64,000 nucleotides of DNA from Pegoplata infirma (GCA_963921195.1 OY992537.1:20482642-20546641), one strand, 5' to 3'. Shown: positions 22,610-35,944, counted from the stretch's first letter. Numbers and translations: made by a program. The notes: a model not told the origin generated them from the sequence alone.

Positions 22610-24308
22610 ACTTTTTATGGAAGGTACTTTTTATAAAAGGTACTTTTTATAAAAGGTACTTTTGATAAAAGGTACTTTTTATAAAAGGTACTTTTTATAA
22701 AAGGTATTTTTTATAAAAGGTACTTTTTATAAAAGGTACTTTTTATAAAAGGTACTTTTTATAAAAGGTACTTTTTATAAAAGGTACTTTTTATAAAAGG
22801 TACTTTTTATAAAAGGTACTTTTTATAAAAGGTACTTTTTATAAAAGGTACTTTTTATAAAAGGCACTTTTATAAAAGGTACTTTTTATAAAAGGTACTT
22901 TTAATAAAAGGTAATTTTTATAAATGGTACTTTTTATAAAAGGTACTTTTTATAAAAGGTACTTTTTATGAAAGTTACTTTTTATAAAAGGTACTTTTTA
23001 TAAAAGGTACTTTTTATAAAAGGTACTTTTTATAAAAGGTACTTTTTATAAAAGGTACTTTTTATAAAAGGTACTTTTTTATAAAAGGTACTTTTTTATA
23101 AAAGGTACTTTTTATAAAAGGTACTATTTATAAAATGTACTTTTTATAAAAGGTACTTTTTATAAAAGGAACTTTTTATAAAAGGTACTTTTTATAAAAG
23201 GTACTTTTTATAAAAGGTACTTTTTATAAAAGGTACTTTTTATAAAAGGTACTTTTTATAGAAGGTACTTTTTATAAAAGGTACTTTTTATAAAAGGTAC
23301 TTTTTATAAAAGGTACTTTTTATAAAAGGTACTTTTTATAAAAGGTACTTTTTATAAAAGGTACTTTTTATAAAAGGTACTTTTTATAAAAGGTACTTTT
23401 TATAAAAGGTACTTTTTATAAAAGGTACTTTTTATAAAAGGTACTTTTTATAAAAGGTACTTTTTATAAAAGGTACTTTTTATAAAAGGTACTTTTTATA
23501 AAAGGTACTTTTTATAAAAGGTACTTTTTATAAAAGGTACTTTTTATAAAAGGTACTTTTTATAAAAGGTACTTTTTATAAAAGGTACTTTTTATAAAAG
23601 GTACTTTTTATAAAAGGTACTTTTTATAAAAGGTACTTTTTATAAAAGGTACTTTTTATGAAAGGTACTTTTTATAAAAGGTACTTTTTATAAAAGGTAC
23701 TTTTTATAAAAGGTAAATTTTTATAAAATGTAAATTTTTATAAAATGTACTTTTTATAAAAGGTACTTTTTATAAAAGGTACTTTTTATATAAGGTACTT
23801 TTTATAAAAGGTACTTTTTATAAAAGGTACTTTTTATAAAAGGTACTTTTTATAAAAGGTACTTTTTATAAAAGGTACTTTTTATAAAAGGTACTTTTTA
23901 TAAAAGGTACTTTTTATAAAAGGTACTTTTTATAAAAGGTACCTTTTATAAAAGGTACTTTTTATAAAATGTACTTTTTATAAAAGGTACTTTTTATAAA
24001 AAGTACTTTTTATAAAAGGTACTTTTTATAAAAGGTACTTTTTATAAAAGGTACTTTTAATAAAAGGTACTTTTTATAAAAGGTACCTTTTATAAAAGGT
24101 ACTTTTTATAAAATGTACTTTTTATAAAAGGTACTTTTTATAAAAGGTACTTTTTATAAAAGGTACTTTTTATAAAAGGTACTTTTTATAAAAGGTACTT
24201 TTTATAAAAGGTACTTTTTATAAAAGGTACTTTTTATAAAAGGTACTTTTTATAAAAGGTACTTTTTATAAAAGGTACTTTTTATAAAAGGTACTTTTTA
24301 TAAAGGTA
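22610..24308 (+). repeat. 16-bp minisatellite GGTACTTTTTATAAAA, array 2 (longest)
   Basis: About 105 units, mostly identical, with rare variants (TATGAAAG, TAGAAGG, AATTTTTATAAAATG). The uniformity suggests recent expansion or homogenisation. It would be cut once per unit by an enzyme recognising GTAC. Confidence 0.95.
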
Positions 24309-24309
24309 C

Positions 24310-25010
24310 CATTATTTCAGTAAATTAAAAAAAGTACTAAAAGTACACTTTTTTCCATTTTACCCCCGTAGAGTCAACATTTGCAAAAACCTACATTGCA
24401 AATTTTAAGTTTTTAGGACCATTATTTAAGAAAATATTAAGGGTACCAAAAGTACAGTTTTTTACCCTTTTTACCCCTAAGAATCAACATTGGCAAAATC
24501 CAGCCTTAGTAGATTTATATTCCGGGAGCTGAACCTACATTCAAAATTTCAAGTGTCTAGGACCATTTTTTAAGGAAATATAAAAGGTACCAAAGGTACA
24601 TTTTTTTACCCCTTTTACCCCCTTAGAATCAACATTGGCAAAAAATCCGTCCTTACTGGATCTATATTCCGGGAGGTGGACCTACAGTCCAAATTTCAAG
24701 TCTCTGTGACCATTATTTCAGGAGATATAAAAAGTACCAAAAGTACAGTTTTTTACCCTTTTTGTCCCCTTAGAATCAACATTGGCAAAAATCCGGCCTT
24801 ACTGGATCTATATTCCGGGAGGTGAACAGACAGTCCAAATTTCAAGTCTGTATGACCATTATTTCAGGAGATATAAAAAGTACCAAAAGTACAGTTTTTT
24901 ACCCTTTTTACCCCCTTAGAATCAACATTGGCAAAAATCCAGCCTTAGTGGATCTATATTCCGGGAGGTGTACCTACAGTCCAAATTTCAAGTCTCTAGC
25001 TTCAGCGGTT
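24310..25010 (+). repeat. 146-bp tandem repeat, about five units
   Basis: Same family as 20220-21660, ending at the same junction phrase (AGCGGTTTGGGCTGGGCGAT) before the GTCA tract. Confidence 0.8.
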
Positions 25011-25094
25011 TGGGCTGGGCGATGATGAATGAGTATGTCAGTCAGTCAGTCAGTCAGTCAGTCAGTCAGTCACATTACTCTTTTATATATATAG

Positions 25095-25290
25095 ATTATA
25101 TAAAAGAGAAATTTCGACATAATTTAGTTAGTTGTAATTTATGAACTCAAAAGAAATGATCTAAGAGGACATAATGTTTAAAGATTAAATAAAGACATTT
25201 TTAAAATAATAAATAAAAAATAATTATAATATAAAACTATTTACGCACGGTTTCGTTTTAATTAATTACAGGGGTGTAAATTGTTTTCAA
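25095..25290. other. Spacer, no feature
   Basis: AT-rich, possibly single-copy. Nothing recognised. Confidence 0.4.
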
Positions 25291-26285
25291 TTAAAATGAA
25301 ATAAGTCCCACCATTGATGAAATAACTCCCAATGCATAACAAAAAAATAAACAACTCCCAATCTATTTTTTGTTGAGGTTTTTTTCATTTGGAAGTTATT
25401 TCATAATGAAATAACTCCCAACTAAATTTGGGCAACAAGTCCTACTACACTGGGACCAATTTCACAATGAAATAAGTCCAAATCGTATGTAAACCCAGCA
25501 AAATTTTCGGTTGCAAAGAACCGATTGTAGAACAACTTATACTTCCCTAGAACCTGTTCTAATTCTTGTGCAACACCGATTCTTTTAACAAAGGGATTGT
25601 CCCAAAAGCAACAGGTGCTTGTAAGCAAAATTGGAACACATTTTTGTTCTTCGGAACCGGTTCTAGAAGTAAAATTTAGAACAGAAAAGAGAATTAAAGA
25701 AATATTTTGAATTGCATTAATTTATTAAAAAAAGATAAAGATAATCCTATATGACATCGTATATTATTTTTTTTTAACACACATACATCCTTTTTCGCCT
25801 CCAAAATTGCATTTTGGGCCTTGCAATAAAGATACATCAGAACATGAATTCTCTGCAAACAAAAATGAAAAACATTATTTTATTAGTATCTGTCCCGACC
25901 CAGACAATCAAAATTTAATTTACTTACCTTCGTATCAACAATTTTCGTGATTATATCCTGATATTTTCATAGAATTTCGTGCTTTTTCTTGGTGAACAAA
26001 AAAAAATTATATTTATTTTTTAATTTTTTTGACACATAATTTTTTTTTAATTCCTGAGAACCAAAATGTTATGAAATTTAGATTGCATAGAACGAGCTTC
26101 ACAATAATATTCACATAACTTGTTCTGAATAATTAAAGTGTAACAGTGTTTGATTACCGAAGAACCTGTTCTACAACAAGTGTTATCGGAATCGGTTCTG
26201 AAAAATTTTCCTGGGAAATTTTTGGGAGTTGTTTCATTTTTTTTTTTTGGAGTTATTTCATTTGGGAGTTATTGCGCAGTACCAT
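25290..26285 (-). mobile_element. Inverted partial copy of the 991-bp AGGTACTGCGC element
   Basis: 25290-25493 is the reverse complement of about 16800-17000, and 26216-26285, ending GGGAGTTATTGCGCAGTACC, is the reverse complement of about 16724-16800. The two parts are separated by a CCCAGC element (25494-26215). The far half is missing, so this copy is truncated. Confidence 0.65.
25494..26215. mobile_element. CCCAGC-ended element, 722 bp, 2-bp duplication AA
   Basis: Ends CCCAGCAAAATTTTCGG and, read inward from the right, CCCAGGAAAATTTTTCAG. The first copy of the host element (16780-16800) gives the empty site: it has four A where this copy has three on each side, so a 2-bp AA was duplicated. 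The inner arms share AACCGATT and GTAGAACA in inverse. Non-coding. Related by ends and by 2-bp duplication to 55027-55834 and 60926-62735. Confidence 0.7.
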
Positions 26286-26660
26286 ATCTCATGCCTTTCG
26301 CGTGGAATGAGAATTTAAAAAGGCGGTTTTCTTTCTAGAAAAATGTTTCTTTAGGAAGAATACCTATTTATACAGCAAAACATTATTGTGGTTCAATGGT
26401 TTGGGCAAGCGTACAAACTTCGCAGTCATTTTTGATTTCACCCATGCTCGCATCAAAAACAATCTAAAAGTGGCGCATTTAACTACCAAATCGATATTTT
26501 ATAGGTGTCCAGGAGACATATATAATCATATATAATGTGTAAATCACGAGAAAACCGAAAAAGTTCGTATTAGAATGTCTTATTAAATCGCCCATTTACT
26601 GCAATAATTATATTACTCAAAAAATGTGGAAAAATGGCACATTTTTTCAAATTTCACACA
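26286..26660 (+). repeat. Diverged start of repeat unit copy B
   Basis: AGCAAAACATTATTGTGGTTCAATGGTTTGGGCAAG at about 26370 corresponds to 2025-2035 plus 4435-4460 and to 63410-63440. Then follow the words shared with 5850-5955. No gene. Confidence 0.5.
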
Positions 26661-27380
26661 TATCACAAAAATGTCTCAGATTCTGAGACATTTTTCCTAA
26701 AGAAAAAGACTCAGATACCAAGACATTTTTCCTAAAGAAAAAAACTCAGACTCTGAGAAATTTTCTATAGAGAAAGAATCAGATTCTGATATATTTTTTC
26801 CGTTTAAAAAAGTCTTAGATTCTGAGATATTTTTTATATAGAAAAATTTTTAGATTCTGAGATTCATGAATAATTTTTTTTATATTGGGAAAGTCTCAGA
26901 TTCTGAGACATTTTTCATACAGAAAAAGTATCAGCTCCTGAGACATTTTTCCTACAAAAAAATCACAGATTCTGAAACAGTTTTCCTATAAAAAAAATTC
27001 TCAGATTCTAAAACATTTTTCCTAAAAAAAATCTCATTTTCTGAAACAATTTTCCAATAGAAGAATTTTCAGATTTCAGACTCGGAGATATTTTTTCTAT
27101 AGAAAAAGTATCAGATTCCGAGATATTTTTTCTACTAAAAAATTATCAGATTATGTGATATTTAATACAATGAAAAGTCTCAGATTCTGAGACATTCTTC
27201 CTACAGAAAAAGTCACATATTCTAACACATTTTTCCTTTAGAAAAAGTCTCAGATTCTAAAACATTTCTTCTATAGTAAAAGTTTCAGATTCTGAGACAT
27301 TTTTCCTATCGAAAGTCTCAGATTGTGAGAATTTTTTTTTTTTTTGTCTATAGAAAAAGTCTCAAATACTAAGACAATAT
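26660..27380. repeat. Degenerate ~35-bp palindrome-cored array (copy B)
   Basis: About 20 units of the same AGTCTCAGATTCTGAGACATTTTTCC type as 8200-9775. Shorter than copy A and without the CACT-type MITE. Confidence 0.75.
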
Positions 27381-27383
27381 ATT

Positions 27384-30300
27384 GAAAGTTGTTATTTTAA
27401 TGGGATAAAAGGGTACACACCTCAGACATTGGTTCTAAATACTTAACATTTTAAATGTAGATGGAAAACAATTCTTACAAAAGTATTTCTTGGAAGTTTA
27501 GATTCTTCGAAGTATAGATAGGGGTTAAAAAAGTGTTCTTAAGTACTTTTTCGATCTCCTGAAACAAAGATCATTAAAACTTTATATTTAGGATTAAGGA
27601 TCCTCCTCGGAAAAAATATTTGTAAGCAAAACAAAAAAAAATAATTTTGCATGTTCAGATTCTAAGAGGAAAAAAATGGTTAAATAATTTTACTACAGTA
27701 ATTTTTCGATTTTATAAAACTATGGTCCTTGAATTGGAAATGAAAACACATGCTGATAAGATTGGATATTGGAAACTGGGTACTTTTAAAAGCTATTGTC
27801 ACTTATGCCAACAGAAGGTTGTTCAGGTGACAAGCAACATATTTAAGAAGGGTCAAACTACTAAAAAATTTAAAGTTTACATTTGTCTGAAGATTTCTGA
27901 GACCAAAAAGTTTGTAAAATTTCTACTTTAACAGGTTAACAACACAGATTTTTTTGTTGGCACAATTTCAATGAAAACGTTGTTATCCAACAAACGATTT
28001 AATTGTATTGACAAATCTTGTTGTTTAACAAAAAATCAATTATTTTTTTGTCAATATATTTAAATTGTTTTATAATAAAACAACATTTTAATTAAAAACG
28101 AGCCAATAATGCAATTGCTTTTGCTGAGAGTGGCAAATATGAAGTTTTTTTATATTCTTATCACATTATTTTTTCCATTCACAGAAAAAACAATTGCGTT
28201 GTTGACTCGCTTTTAATTAAAATGTTGTTGTATTATAAAACAGACTCCTCATTAGTCGCCATTTTAGTCAGATCCCTCCTTTGTTGGTCCTAGTCCACTA
28301 TTATTTTCTATTTTTATCTAATTGTAAGGAATATCTTTTGTAACTCACTGTCTATAAAACAACAAATGTTGCAAACTTTTGATGTTGTTGTTGACGATGA
28401 GCAAGAAGAAAGAGGTAATTTGGTTGTATTGTTGCCTTTATAGTATTTTACTGCTGCTTCTGCTGCTGCAACGGAAAAACCACAAAATAATGAACGGAAA
28501 ATTATATAACAGGAAATTTGGCTTTTGTCCAATCGATTCAAAAGCTAATTTCAAAAACAACTATAAGAACAATCAAGCCGAGTTAGCAGTTAAAGGGAGA
28601 AAATGTTGAAAAAGAAACAAAAATTAAGAATAAATTGAAAAAAAAAAACTAATAATAATTATTTTAATGTTATGAAAAACAAAACGTATAACAGATGGAT
28701 GATTTTATGGATGGAAGCATATCTCTGCATCGGTTAACATGGACTTTTGGATCTAAAATTATGTTTAGAGAGGAACCAACAGTGTAAAAATTTAAGATTT
28801 TCGACATTGAACAATTTTTTAACCTTCATTTATTTGGTTGTCTTATTTAAAAAAAAATCTATATAAACTTTTCTATTCTATATTTAGAAATTAAAATACT
28901 TGAGCACGAGGCCTTTTTTATATTTGTTTAATAATTTTTATTTTTATTCTTTGCCGATATTTCGTAGTTCTTTGAAGAACATCATCTGGGCTTTTAATTA
29001 GACTATGGCGATTAAACTCAACTATATTATTTTTTTGCATAAATTTTCTTATTTAAAAACCCAGATAATGTTCTTCAAAGAAGGGCGAAATATCCTGAAA
29101 GAATAAAATTACAAATTTTTAACAAATATAGAAAAAGTCTCGAGCTCAAGTATTTAAAGTGCTTAATATACAAACAAAAAGGTCGAATAAAATAGACTTT
29201 CCATTTGGACAAGTGTCCCCTCAACGCCTCCCACTTACAATACGGCCACTATTTTTTTTTTGCATTTTGAAGGATATTAAAAATTCGGCACAGCCGAGTT
29301 TAACACTCTTACTTGTTTCATTTATGATTGCTTTTCTCATAAATTTAAAATGACCTGAAGTTATGATATACCAAATATAATTTAACCAAATAAAATATAT
29401 TTTGCCAAAAGTTTTTAACAGTCTATTGACAGCTCTTTTTAAAATGAAGTATTTCGTTTATGATATTTTCATACTTATAAACTAATCCATTTTTTATTAT
29501 AAAAGTTTTAAACTCTTCAAAAAAAAATTTTTTTATTCCAATAAGTTTTCATAATGAAATAGCATTTTTTTGCAGTTTTTTTCTTTTCTTTTATTGCTGG
29601 CTTTAAATAAATTTTATTCTACCCAGCTGGTTTTTATTTTATCAATTCTATTTTTTTTTTAATCTTTGGTTTGTTTTCTGTTTGCTAGTATTATTTTATG
29701 AAATCAGCATGGTAATCTGTAAATTCACTGAAAATTGAAAAAGTTCTCAAATTGGGATTAACTTTGATACAATGAAGGAATACCGTGAGGTGTATTATGG
29801 AATATAAAACAATAACATCTGTCCATGAGTTTGGACGAGGAATGTATGTTAAACAAAAGGTATTTTAATAATATTTTTTTAAAAATTTATTAGATGCTGA
29901 TATATAAAATTTAATATTAAAAACGTATAAATCAAAGTAGTGCTCCTATAATGAGTGAAAAATTTTCACTACCGCACAGTGGGAAAATTGACTTTTTGAT
30001 CCTATTTTGCCTACAGGTCGCAATTCTTAACTGATTTTAGTTTTGATTCTTTTGAATTTCAGCTAATAAAATTTGTCATCGCTCTGTGATGGTGGATTTC
30101 TAAAAAATTACTTAAGTTTTATTTCAATATTTTTTTAAAGTTCAGTAAATTTTAATTTTTTTCGAATTTTTGCTCTAAAAAGGAAGGTAAACTTGACAAA
30201 ATTATAAACATTTAGAAACTTAAAAGTGTTCACTTTTAAATACCTACATCTTTTAACATGATATTAACATGATAATGTTTTTAGACTGGTGTTTAATTTT

Positions 30301-30480
30301 AAAAAATTTGCAACACGCCACCTCAGTTTGACTACATAAGCTAAGGATTAACAAAAAATAAAATAAGAATTACTGTTTTACTTTCCTTAAAACCAAAAAA
30401 TTTTAGTAACTTAGGTTTGTAACTAGGATAAAAATTTAACCTCGTGGTGAATAAAAAATATACTCCAGCTGGTGAATAAA
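27384..30480 (+). repeat. Repeat unit copy B, central block
   Basis: Colinear with 10380-14655. It contains a single version of the 658-bp block (about 29870-30450), which carries a GTTTTTAGACTGGTGT...CGCCACCTCAG segment missing from copy A but present in copy C (59748-59960). Overlapping small ORFs at 28314-28609 correspond to those in the conserved core of copy A. I do not call genes here. Confidence 0.8.
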
Positions 30481-30687
30481 ACGTATTTTCAGCATTTTTT
30501 TTTTTTTTCATCAATATTTTTTTTTATCAATATTTTTTTTTTTCGTAAATATTTTTTCATCAAAATTTTTTTTTAATCAATATTTTTTTTCATCAATATT
30601 TTTTTTTCATTAATATATTTTCTTTCATCAATAATTTTTTTCATCAATATTGTTTTTTCATCAATATTTTTTTTTTTCATCAATATT
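30480..30687. repeat. CATCAATATTTTTTT array, left part (copy B)
   Basis: Same T-rich array as 14660-15330. It is interrupted by the Jockey insertion and continues at 38170. Confidence 0.75.
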
Positions 30688-32989
30688 CTTTAACACACTT
30701 GGAAGCAGATTTCTTGCGTGTGGAGATTATAATGCCAAGCATACTGCTTGGGGCTCCAGACTTATTACTTCTAAGGGAAGTCAATTAAATAGTGCTATTC
30801 AAAATCTCTGTTTGAAAATAATATCCCCCGGATCTCCTACATACTGGCCCACAGACCTAAACAAGATCCCTGACTTGATTGATTTCTGTGTATCTAAGGG
30901 ATTGTCACAAATCTCATATAAATGCTACTCCTATCCAGATCTGTTATCAGATCACTCCCCTGTTATGTTAGTTCTAACGTCAACAGTAGAAAACCATGAC
31001 AAATCCTGTAAGCTTCATAATAAAAAAACCAATTGGACATATTTCCGATATATGGTAAAGACACATCTTAACTTGAAAATCTCGTTAAAGACTGAAGAGG
31101 AAATCACAAACGCCATTGAGCACTTCAATGAGACTTTACAACGTGCATCCTGGTGGTCTACTCCAGCAGTAAAGGAAAAATGCGTTTTAACCCCCTCCGG
31201 TACAGTTAAAAATAAGTTGACAGAAAAAAGACATGCCAGAAAGAAATGGCAAACAACTAGATCCCCTCTAGATAAGGCAATACTGAACAGGCTAACTCGT
31301 GAGCTGAAAAATATCTTGCAAAATGAGAGAAACGAAAGCATAGAAAAAGAGCTAAGAAATTTGGGCCCTACCAAATCTACAGACTACTCTCTTTGGAAAA
31401 TGACGAATAAGGTCAAGCAACAGGTTAAGATAAGTTACCCAATTAGGAAAGATGACAACTCATGGACAAAAACTAACCATGAGAAGGCAATTAGGTTTAG
31501 TGAACATTTGAAAATGGGTTCCACCCCGAACAGCTCAGAAATTAGCCCTGAATTTATTGAACGCTCCTTACAGGAAATTTATCAACTTGATCTCCCGATT
31601 AAGAAATTCAAGAAGCGTGAAGTAGCAAATGTTATTAAAAAACTTGTCCTAAATAAAGCTCCAGGTTATGACCTCATTACAAGTAAAGTTTTACAGGAAT
31701 TGCCCAACGAAGGATTAGTATACATCACTAGTATATATAATGCCTGCCTTACCCAAAACTTTATTCCACCTCAATGGAAAGTTGCCCAAATTACTATGAT
31801 TCAAAAACCCGGCAAAAGCCCTCATGATGTCACATCATATCGCCCAATTAGTTTATTCCCAATTTCATCTAAAGTACTAGAAATCCTTTTTATAAATAGG
31901 TTAATGCCTATTATAGAATCAAAATCACTGATTCCAATGCATCAGTTTGGGTTCAGAAAAAAACATGGTACAATTGAGCAGGTTCATAGGCTCGTTGAGA
32001 CGATACAGGATGCTCTGGAGAACAAAAAATATTGCACTGCTGCTTTTCTTGATATTTCTCAAGCATTTGATAAAGTATGGCATGATGGTCTTCTATACAA
32101 AATCAAAAAGCACCTCCCAGTGAACTAATATATATTTATTCGATCTTACCTCTCGGATCGCTTCTTTTTTGTGAAAGAAGAAGACGAAATGAGCAGTTTA
32201 CATGTTTTCAATGCCGGAGTCCCACAAGGCAGTGTTATGGGGCCAACTCTGTATCTCTTGTATACCGCAGATTTACCAAACACTGATGGAGTTCTTATAG
32301 GCACCTTTGCCGATGACACTGCAGCTCTTGCTGTTCATGCAGATCCTGCAGTTGCAAGTAATATTTTGCAAAAATGTGTAAATAACATTTCTCTATGGCT
32401 TAAAGATTGGCGCATAAAATCAAATGAAGATATATCAGTTCAGGTCACTTTTACTTTAAGAAATGGGACTTGCCCCCCTGTTAATCTTAATGGAAAGGAA
32501 ATTTCCCAAAAAGATGATGTCAAGTACCTTGGCATTCACCTGGACAAAAAGCTCTTATGGAAAAAACACATTCTGACCAAAAAGAAAGCCCTTGACTTAC
32601 AAGTCAGAAAAATGTCTTATTTGATTGGCACTCAATCGAAACTTTCGCTCGAAAATAAGCTCTTGATATAGAAATGCATACTAAAACCAATTTGGACTTA
32701 CGGTATCCAATTGTGGGGTACTGCATCAAATTCCAATCTGGAAATTCTACAGCGATTTCAATCGAAAATCCTTAGACAACTAACAACAGCTCCTTGGTAC
32801 ATATCAAATAACCAGCTGCACAGAGAACTTAAAACTCCGACAGTAATCGAAGAAATAAAAAACCAATTGATGTCCTATCAATCAAGAGTTCAAAACCACC
32901 CAAATCCTTTAGCGTCAACTTTAATGGCAAACGCAACTACTTTTGTCCGACTCAGAAGAAGAGCTCCCCAGGACCTACTTAGATGAACC
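30688..32989 (+). pseudogene. 5'-truncated Jockey-clade non-LTR retrotransposon ORF2, two nonsense codons
   Basis: One reading frame encodes the last part of an apurinic-type endonuclease (GDYNAKHTAWGSRL, PTYWPTD, PDLIDF, SDHSPV) followed by reverse transcriptase: SYRPISLFPISSKVLE, QFGFRKKHGT, the metal-binding FLDISQAFDKVWH, PQGSVMGPTLYLLYTAD, the catalytic FADD box (in GTFADDTAALA) and KYLGIHLDKKLLW. It ends RLRRRAPQDLLR, a usual Jockey-type tail. TAA at 32126-32128 and TAG at 32669-32671 break the frame with no frameshift, so the copy is dead but not old. The N-terminal endonuclease and ORF1 are missing, a typical 5' truncation. The apparent Met and first residues before 30688 come from the flanking T-rich array. 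The direct repeat TCAATATT lies before it (30680-30687) and after its poly(A) (38170-38177). Confidence 0.92.
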
Positions 32990-33143
32990 CCTTAAAATGG
33001 CCCAGAGTATACTAAGGAATTATTTTTATATATATTTTAGTTTTTTAGTTTAAAGTTATCTGTGGGATGATCACTGGATCATCTCCACCTCATAGTCAAA
33101 TAATTTTAAGTCACGTGTAATGATTAATATCAATTTATGATAG
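32990..33143 (+). mobile_element. Jockey element 3' UTR, first part
   Basis: Follows the ORF2 stop and contains AGTTATCTGTGGGATGATCA with CACTGGATCATCTCC. It stops at ATTTATGATAGA, where the CTAGCT element begins. The rest of the UTR is at 38134-38169. Confidence 0.7.
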
Positions 33144-33309
33144 ACTAGCTCGCCCGCCGGAACTTCGTTACCGGTTATGTTAAATATCGGACAATAGAAG
33201 GATCAGGATTACTCTACCGATTTCAAAAAATTACTCATATGTAGTCTTTGTTTTATTTAATTGTGGACGTAAAAGTCTTTCAGAAAATATTTCATTGAAT
33301 TACTTAAAC

Positions 33310-34430
33310 CAGCGGTTACCAACCTATGGTACGCGTACCACTAGGGGGTACGCGAAACTGTCCGCGGGGGTACGCAAAATTTTAGTAATTTGGACATTTG
33401 TTTTAGATAAACCTTTCAATGCTGGTTCCGCATCTGGCTTCCAAAGTTTTTGATAACGTCAGGTTTTTAAGAAAGTTGAGGTCAAAATTCATAAAAAACG
33501 TATTTTTGTGCAATTTAGAGAGCATTTTTTTTCAGGTTTTTGAGAAATGTATATCAAAGTTCTCAAAAAACGTAATTTTGGGCATTTTTGATACAGGTTG
33601 TGATAGAGTGGAAATTTTGGTACCATTTTGTTAACCTCAAAATGTCCTTTCATTGTATATACGAGGGTGTTTCATTCGAAAAATCACGAAATTGTGGATC
33701 TGCCCTTGTATTAAAAAAAAAAAAAAACATTTAAAAAAAATTAAAAAACATTATATTTCCGTTCCTGTGTTGTGTTTTTGGAACTTTTTTTATGAGTTCA
33801 AAAAACGTCCGTTGTTTAAATTTTTGGTGTAGAATCGACTGTTGAAATCAGATTTGCAATATTTTCAGATGTTTTGCTCTGCAGAAAAATGAGCTGAAAA
33901 TCCGCGTTTTCAGATGCATTGAACCACCCCAAGGAGCGAAAATTTTTCCAAAAAAATACCACCATTGTTTTTATCTCCCCTAAATTCTTCAAAAAAATGA
34001 TAATACACGCAGATAAAAAATTTCAAAATTTACTCTAATATTTATATGAGCAGTAAGGGTTCAGGTTGAAAAAATGCAGAAGAAAAATTGAATTTATAAA
34101 AATTATGAACATTTCTGGTATTTCCCATACCGGTTTCAAACACCCCAGTTAGTGTTATCATCAATAGGATTTTAAATGTCAGTTTGTCTTGTTAATGAAA
34201 ACTGTTTTTTATATATTTGAATATTTATATTTTCTGCAGAATAAATTTTGACAGTTTCCAACACTACAATTCTATTTCCAACAATCTCATCCTAACTTCA
34301 TAATTTCTTTCAACTTTTTTGTCTCTTACATTATTTCGCAAGAGTTTTTTAACGAAAACAAAAAACTTGTTAGGGGGTACGCGGCTGACAAAATTTAAAA
34401 TTAGGGGTACGCGAGCCAAAAAGGTTAGTA
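33310..34430. mobile_element. hAT-like non-autonomous element, CAGCGGTTACCAACC end
   Basis: Copies 1 and 2 of the host element run straight through this point (TTTCAATGAATAAT then ACAATAAAATTTTAATAA), so 33310-34430 is an insertion. The left end CAGCGGTTACCAACC and the GGTACGCGTACCACTAGGGGGTACGCG that follows are matched in inverse at the right (GGGGGTACGCGGC, AGGGGTACGCGAGCCAAAAAGGTTAGTA). CAG-starting ends with GGTACGCG blocks are typical of a widespread hAT group. The right terminus has lost its last bases and no clean 8-bp duplication remains. No transposase domain; the 71-codon ORF at 33419 is not convincing. Confidence 0.6.
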
Positions 34431-35944
34431 AACAATAAAATTTTAATAATTTCGGATGTACGTTGTCATGGACGTTCCGGTGAAAAAGATTTTGACAATT
34501 TTCGAGCCCTTATATCGGGATTTTGGATCTTGAGTGAATAAATATTTCAGTGAAAAAAGAAATTGGAATAAAAAAAATTTTGGGTAAAAAAACATACAGA
34601 CAGAAAAAATATGGAGCTAAAAAGTTTAATACGAAAAATTTTAGTAAAAAGTATCATTCAATATTGTTCCCCGCTCTATTCCATTTCGTTCCCCGGTCTA
34701 CTCCATTTCATTTCCAATTCAATCTCCATGCAAGTTTCAATCCTCTCCATACAGAAATACAGAAATAAAAAGTGCTATTGTGTTTACCTTATAGATATAA
34801 AAATACCATTTTACACCACATGTACCAATTTAGGTACCCCTTTTTACCCTGTCCATCTCTTAAGTGTTATTTCGGATGGAGGATACTGCACGTCAAATTT
34901 TGAGTTTTTAGGCTTTAATAGTTAGATAGGTACAAATAACCATTTGCCACCTTTTCCACTTAAAATTAAATTTTCTAAAAACCTTTTTTTCTGAGCCGTT
35001 ATTTCAAGAAATATAAGAAGTACCAAACTTACACTTTTTTATGCCCTTTACGACTCTAAGAAACAGAATTTCCAAAATGTACTTTTTTCAAAATATTTTT
35101 TCAATAAAGAATACAACATTCAAGTTTCCACTGCCTAGGATCATTATTTCAAGAAGTATAAAAAGTATAAAAAACATTTTTCTATACCTCTAGAAACGGA
35201 ATCTTTTAAAAATACCTTAGCATGGCAGATTGTTTTTTTTACCCAAGGACCCCACATTCCAAAATTCTAGCTTCTAAGACAATAATTATAGGAACAAAAA
35301 AAAATTAGTACCAAAATTACACTTTATTACCCCCGTTAGAAACGAAATTTCCAAAAAGTACTTTTTCCTGTATGTTTTTTTTTACAGAAGGATCCTACAT
35401 TACAAATAGCAATTGTCTAGAAATATTATTTCAGCAAATATTAAAAGTACAAAAAGTATACTTTTAAATCCCGTTAAGAAACAAAATTTCCAAAAAGTAC
35501 TTTTCCCAAAATTTTGGTTTTCATCGAAGGATTTTACATCCAAAATTTTAAGTTTATGAAACCATTACGTCAGAAAATATCAAAATTACCGGAAGTACAC
35601 TTATTTAGCTATTTTACCCTACTAAGAAGCGGAATTTCCAAAAAGTATTTTTTCCAGAATGTTTTTTTCCCGAATGATCCTACATTACAAATTTCAAGAT
35701 TCTAGGGCCGTTACTTCAGGAAATAAGAACGTATCAAAGTTTAAATATTTACCCATTCCAACCCCTAAGAAAAGGAAATTTCAAAAATTACTTTTTCCAG
35801 AATTTGTTATCACTTAAGGATCCTACATTCCAAATATCAAGTTTCTATGATCATTATTTCAGGATATATAAAAAGTGCCATAAGTACTATTTTTACCCCT
35901 TAAGAGAAGGAATTTTCAAAAAGTACTTTTCCTAGAATGCTTTT

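Larger units (their letters stand above)
21742..25094 (+). mobile_element. CTAGCT...TATATATAGA element, copy 2
   Basis: Same order of parts as copy 1: terminal hairpin CCGGTA/TACCGG, body, a much longer minisatellite (22610-24308), about five 146-bp units (24310-25010), (GTCA)n, then CTTTTATATATATAGA followed by TTATATAAAAG. It joins copy 1 directly, so the two form a tandem pair. The body is shorter than in copy 1, while the minisatellite is about four times longer. Confidence 0.65.

Noticed and set aside
22610..24308. CRISPR array
   Set aside because: The 16-bp units are contiguous with no unique spacers, there are no cas genes, and the context is eukaryotic.
31015..31374. 119-codon minus-strand ORF
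   Set aside because: Antisense shadow of the Jockey ORF2 frame.
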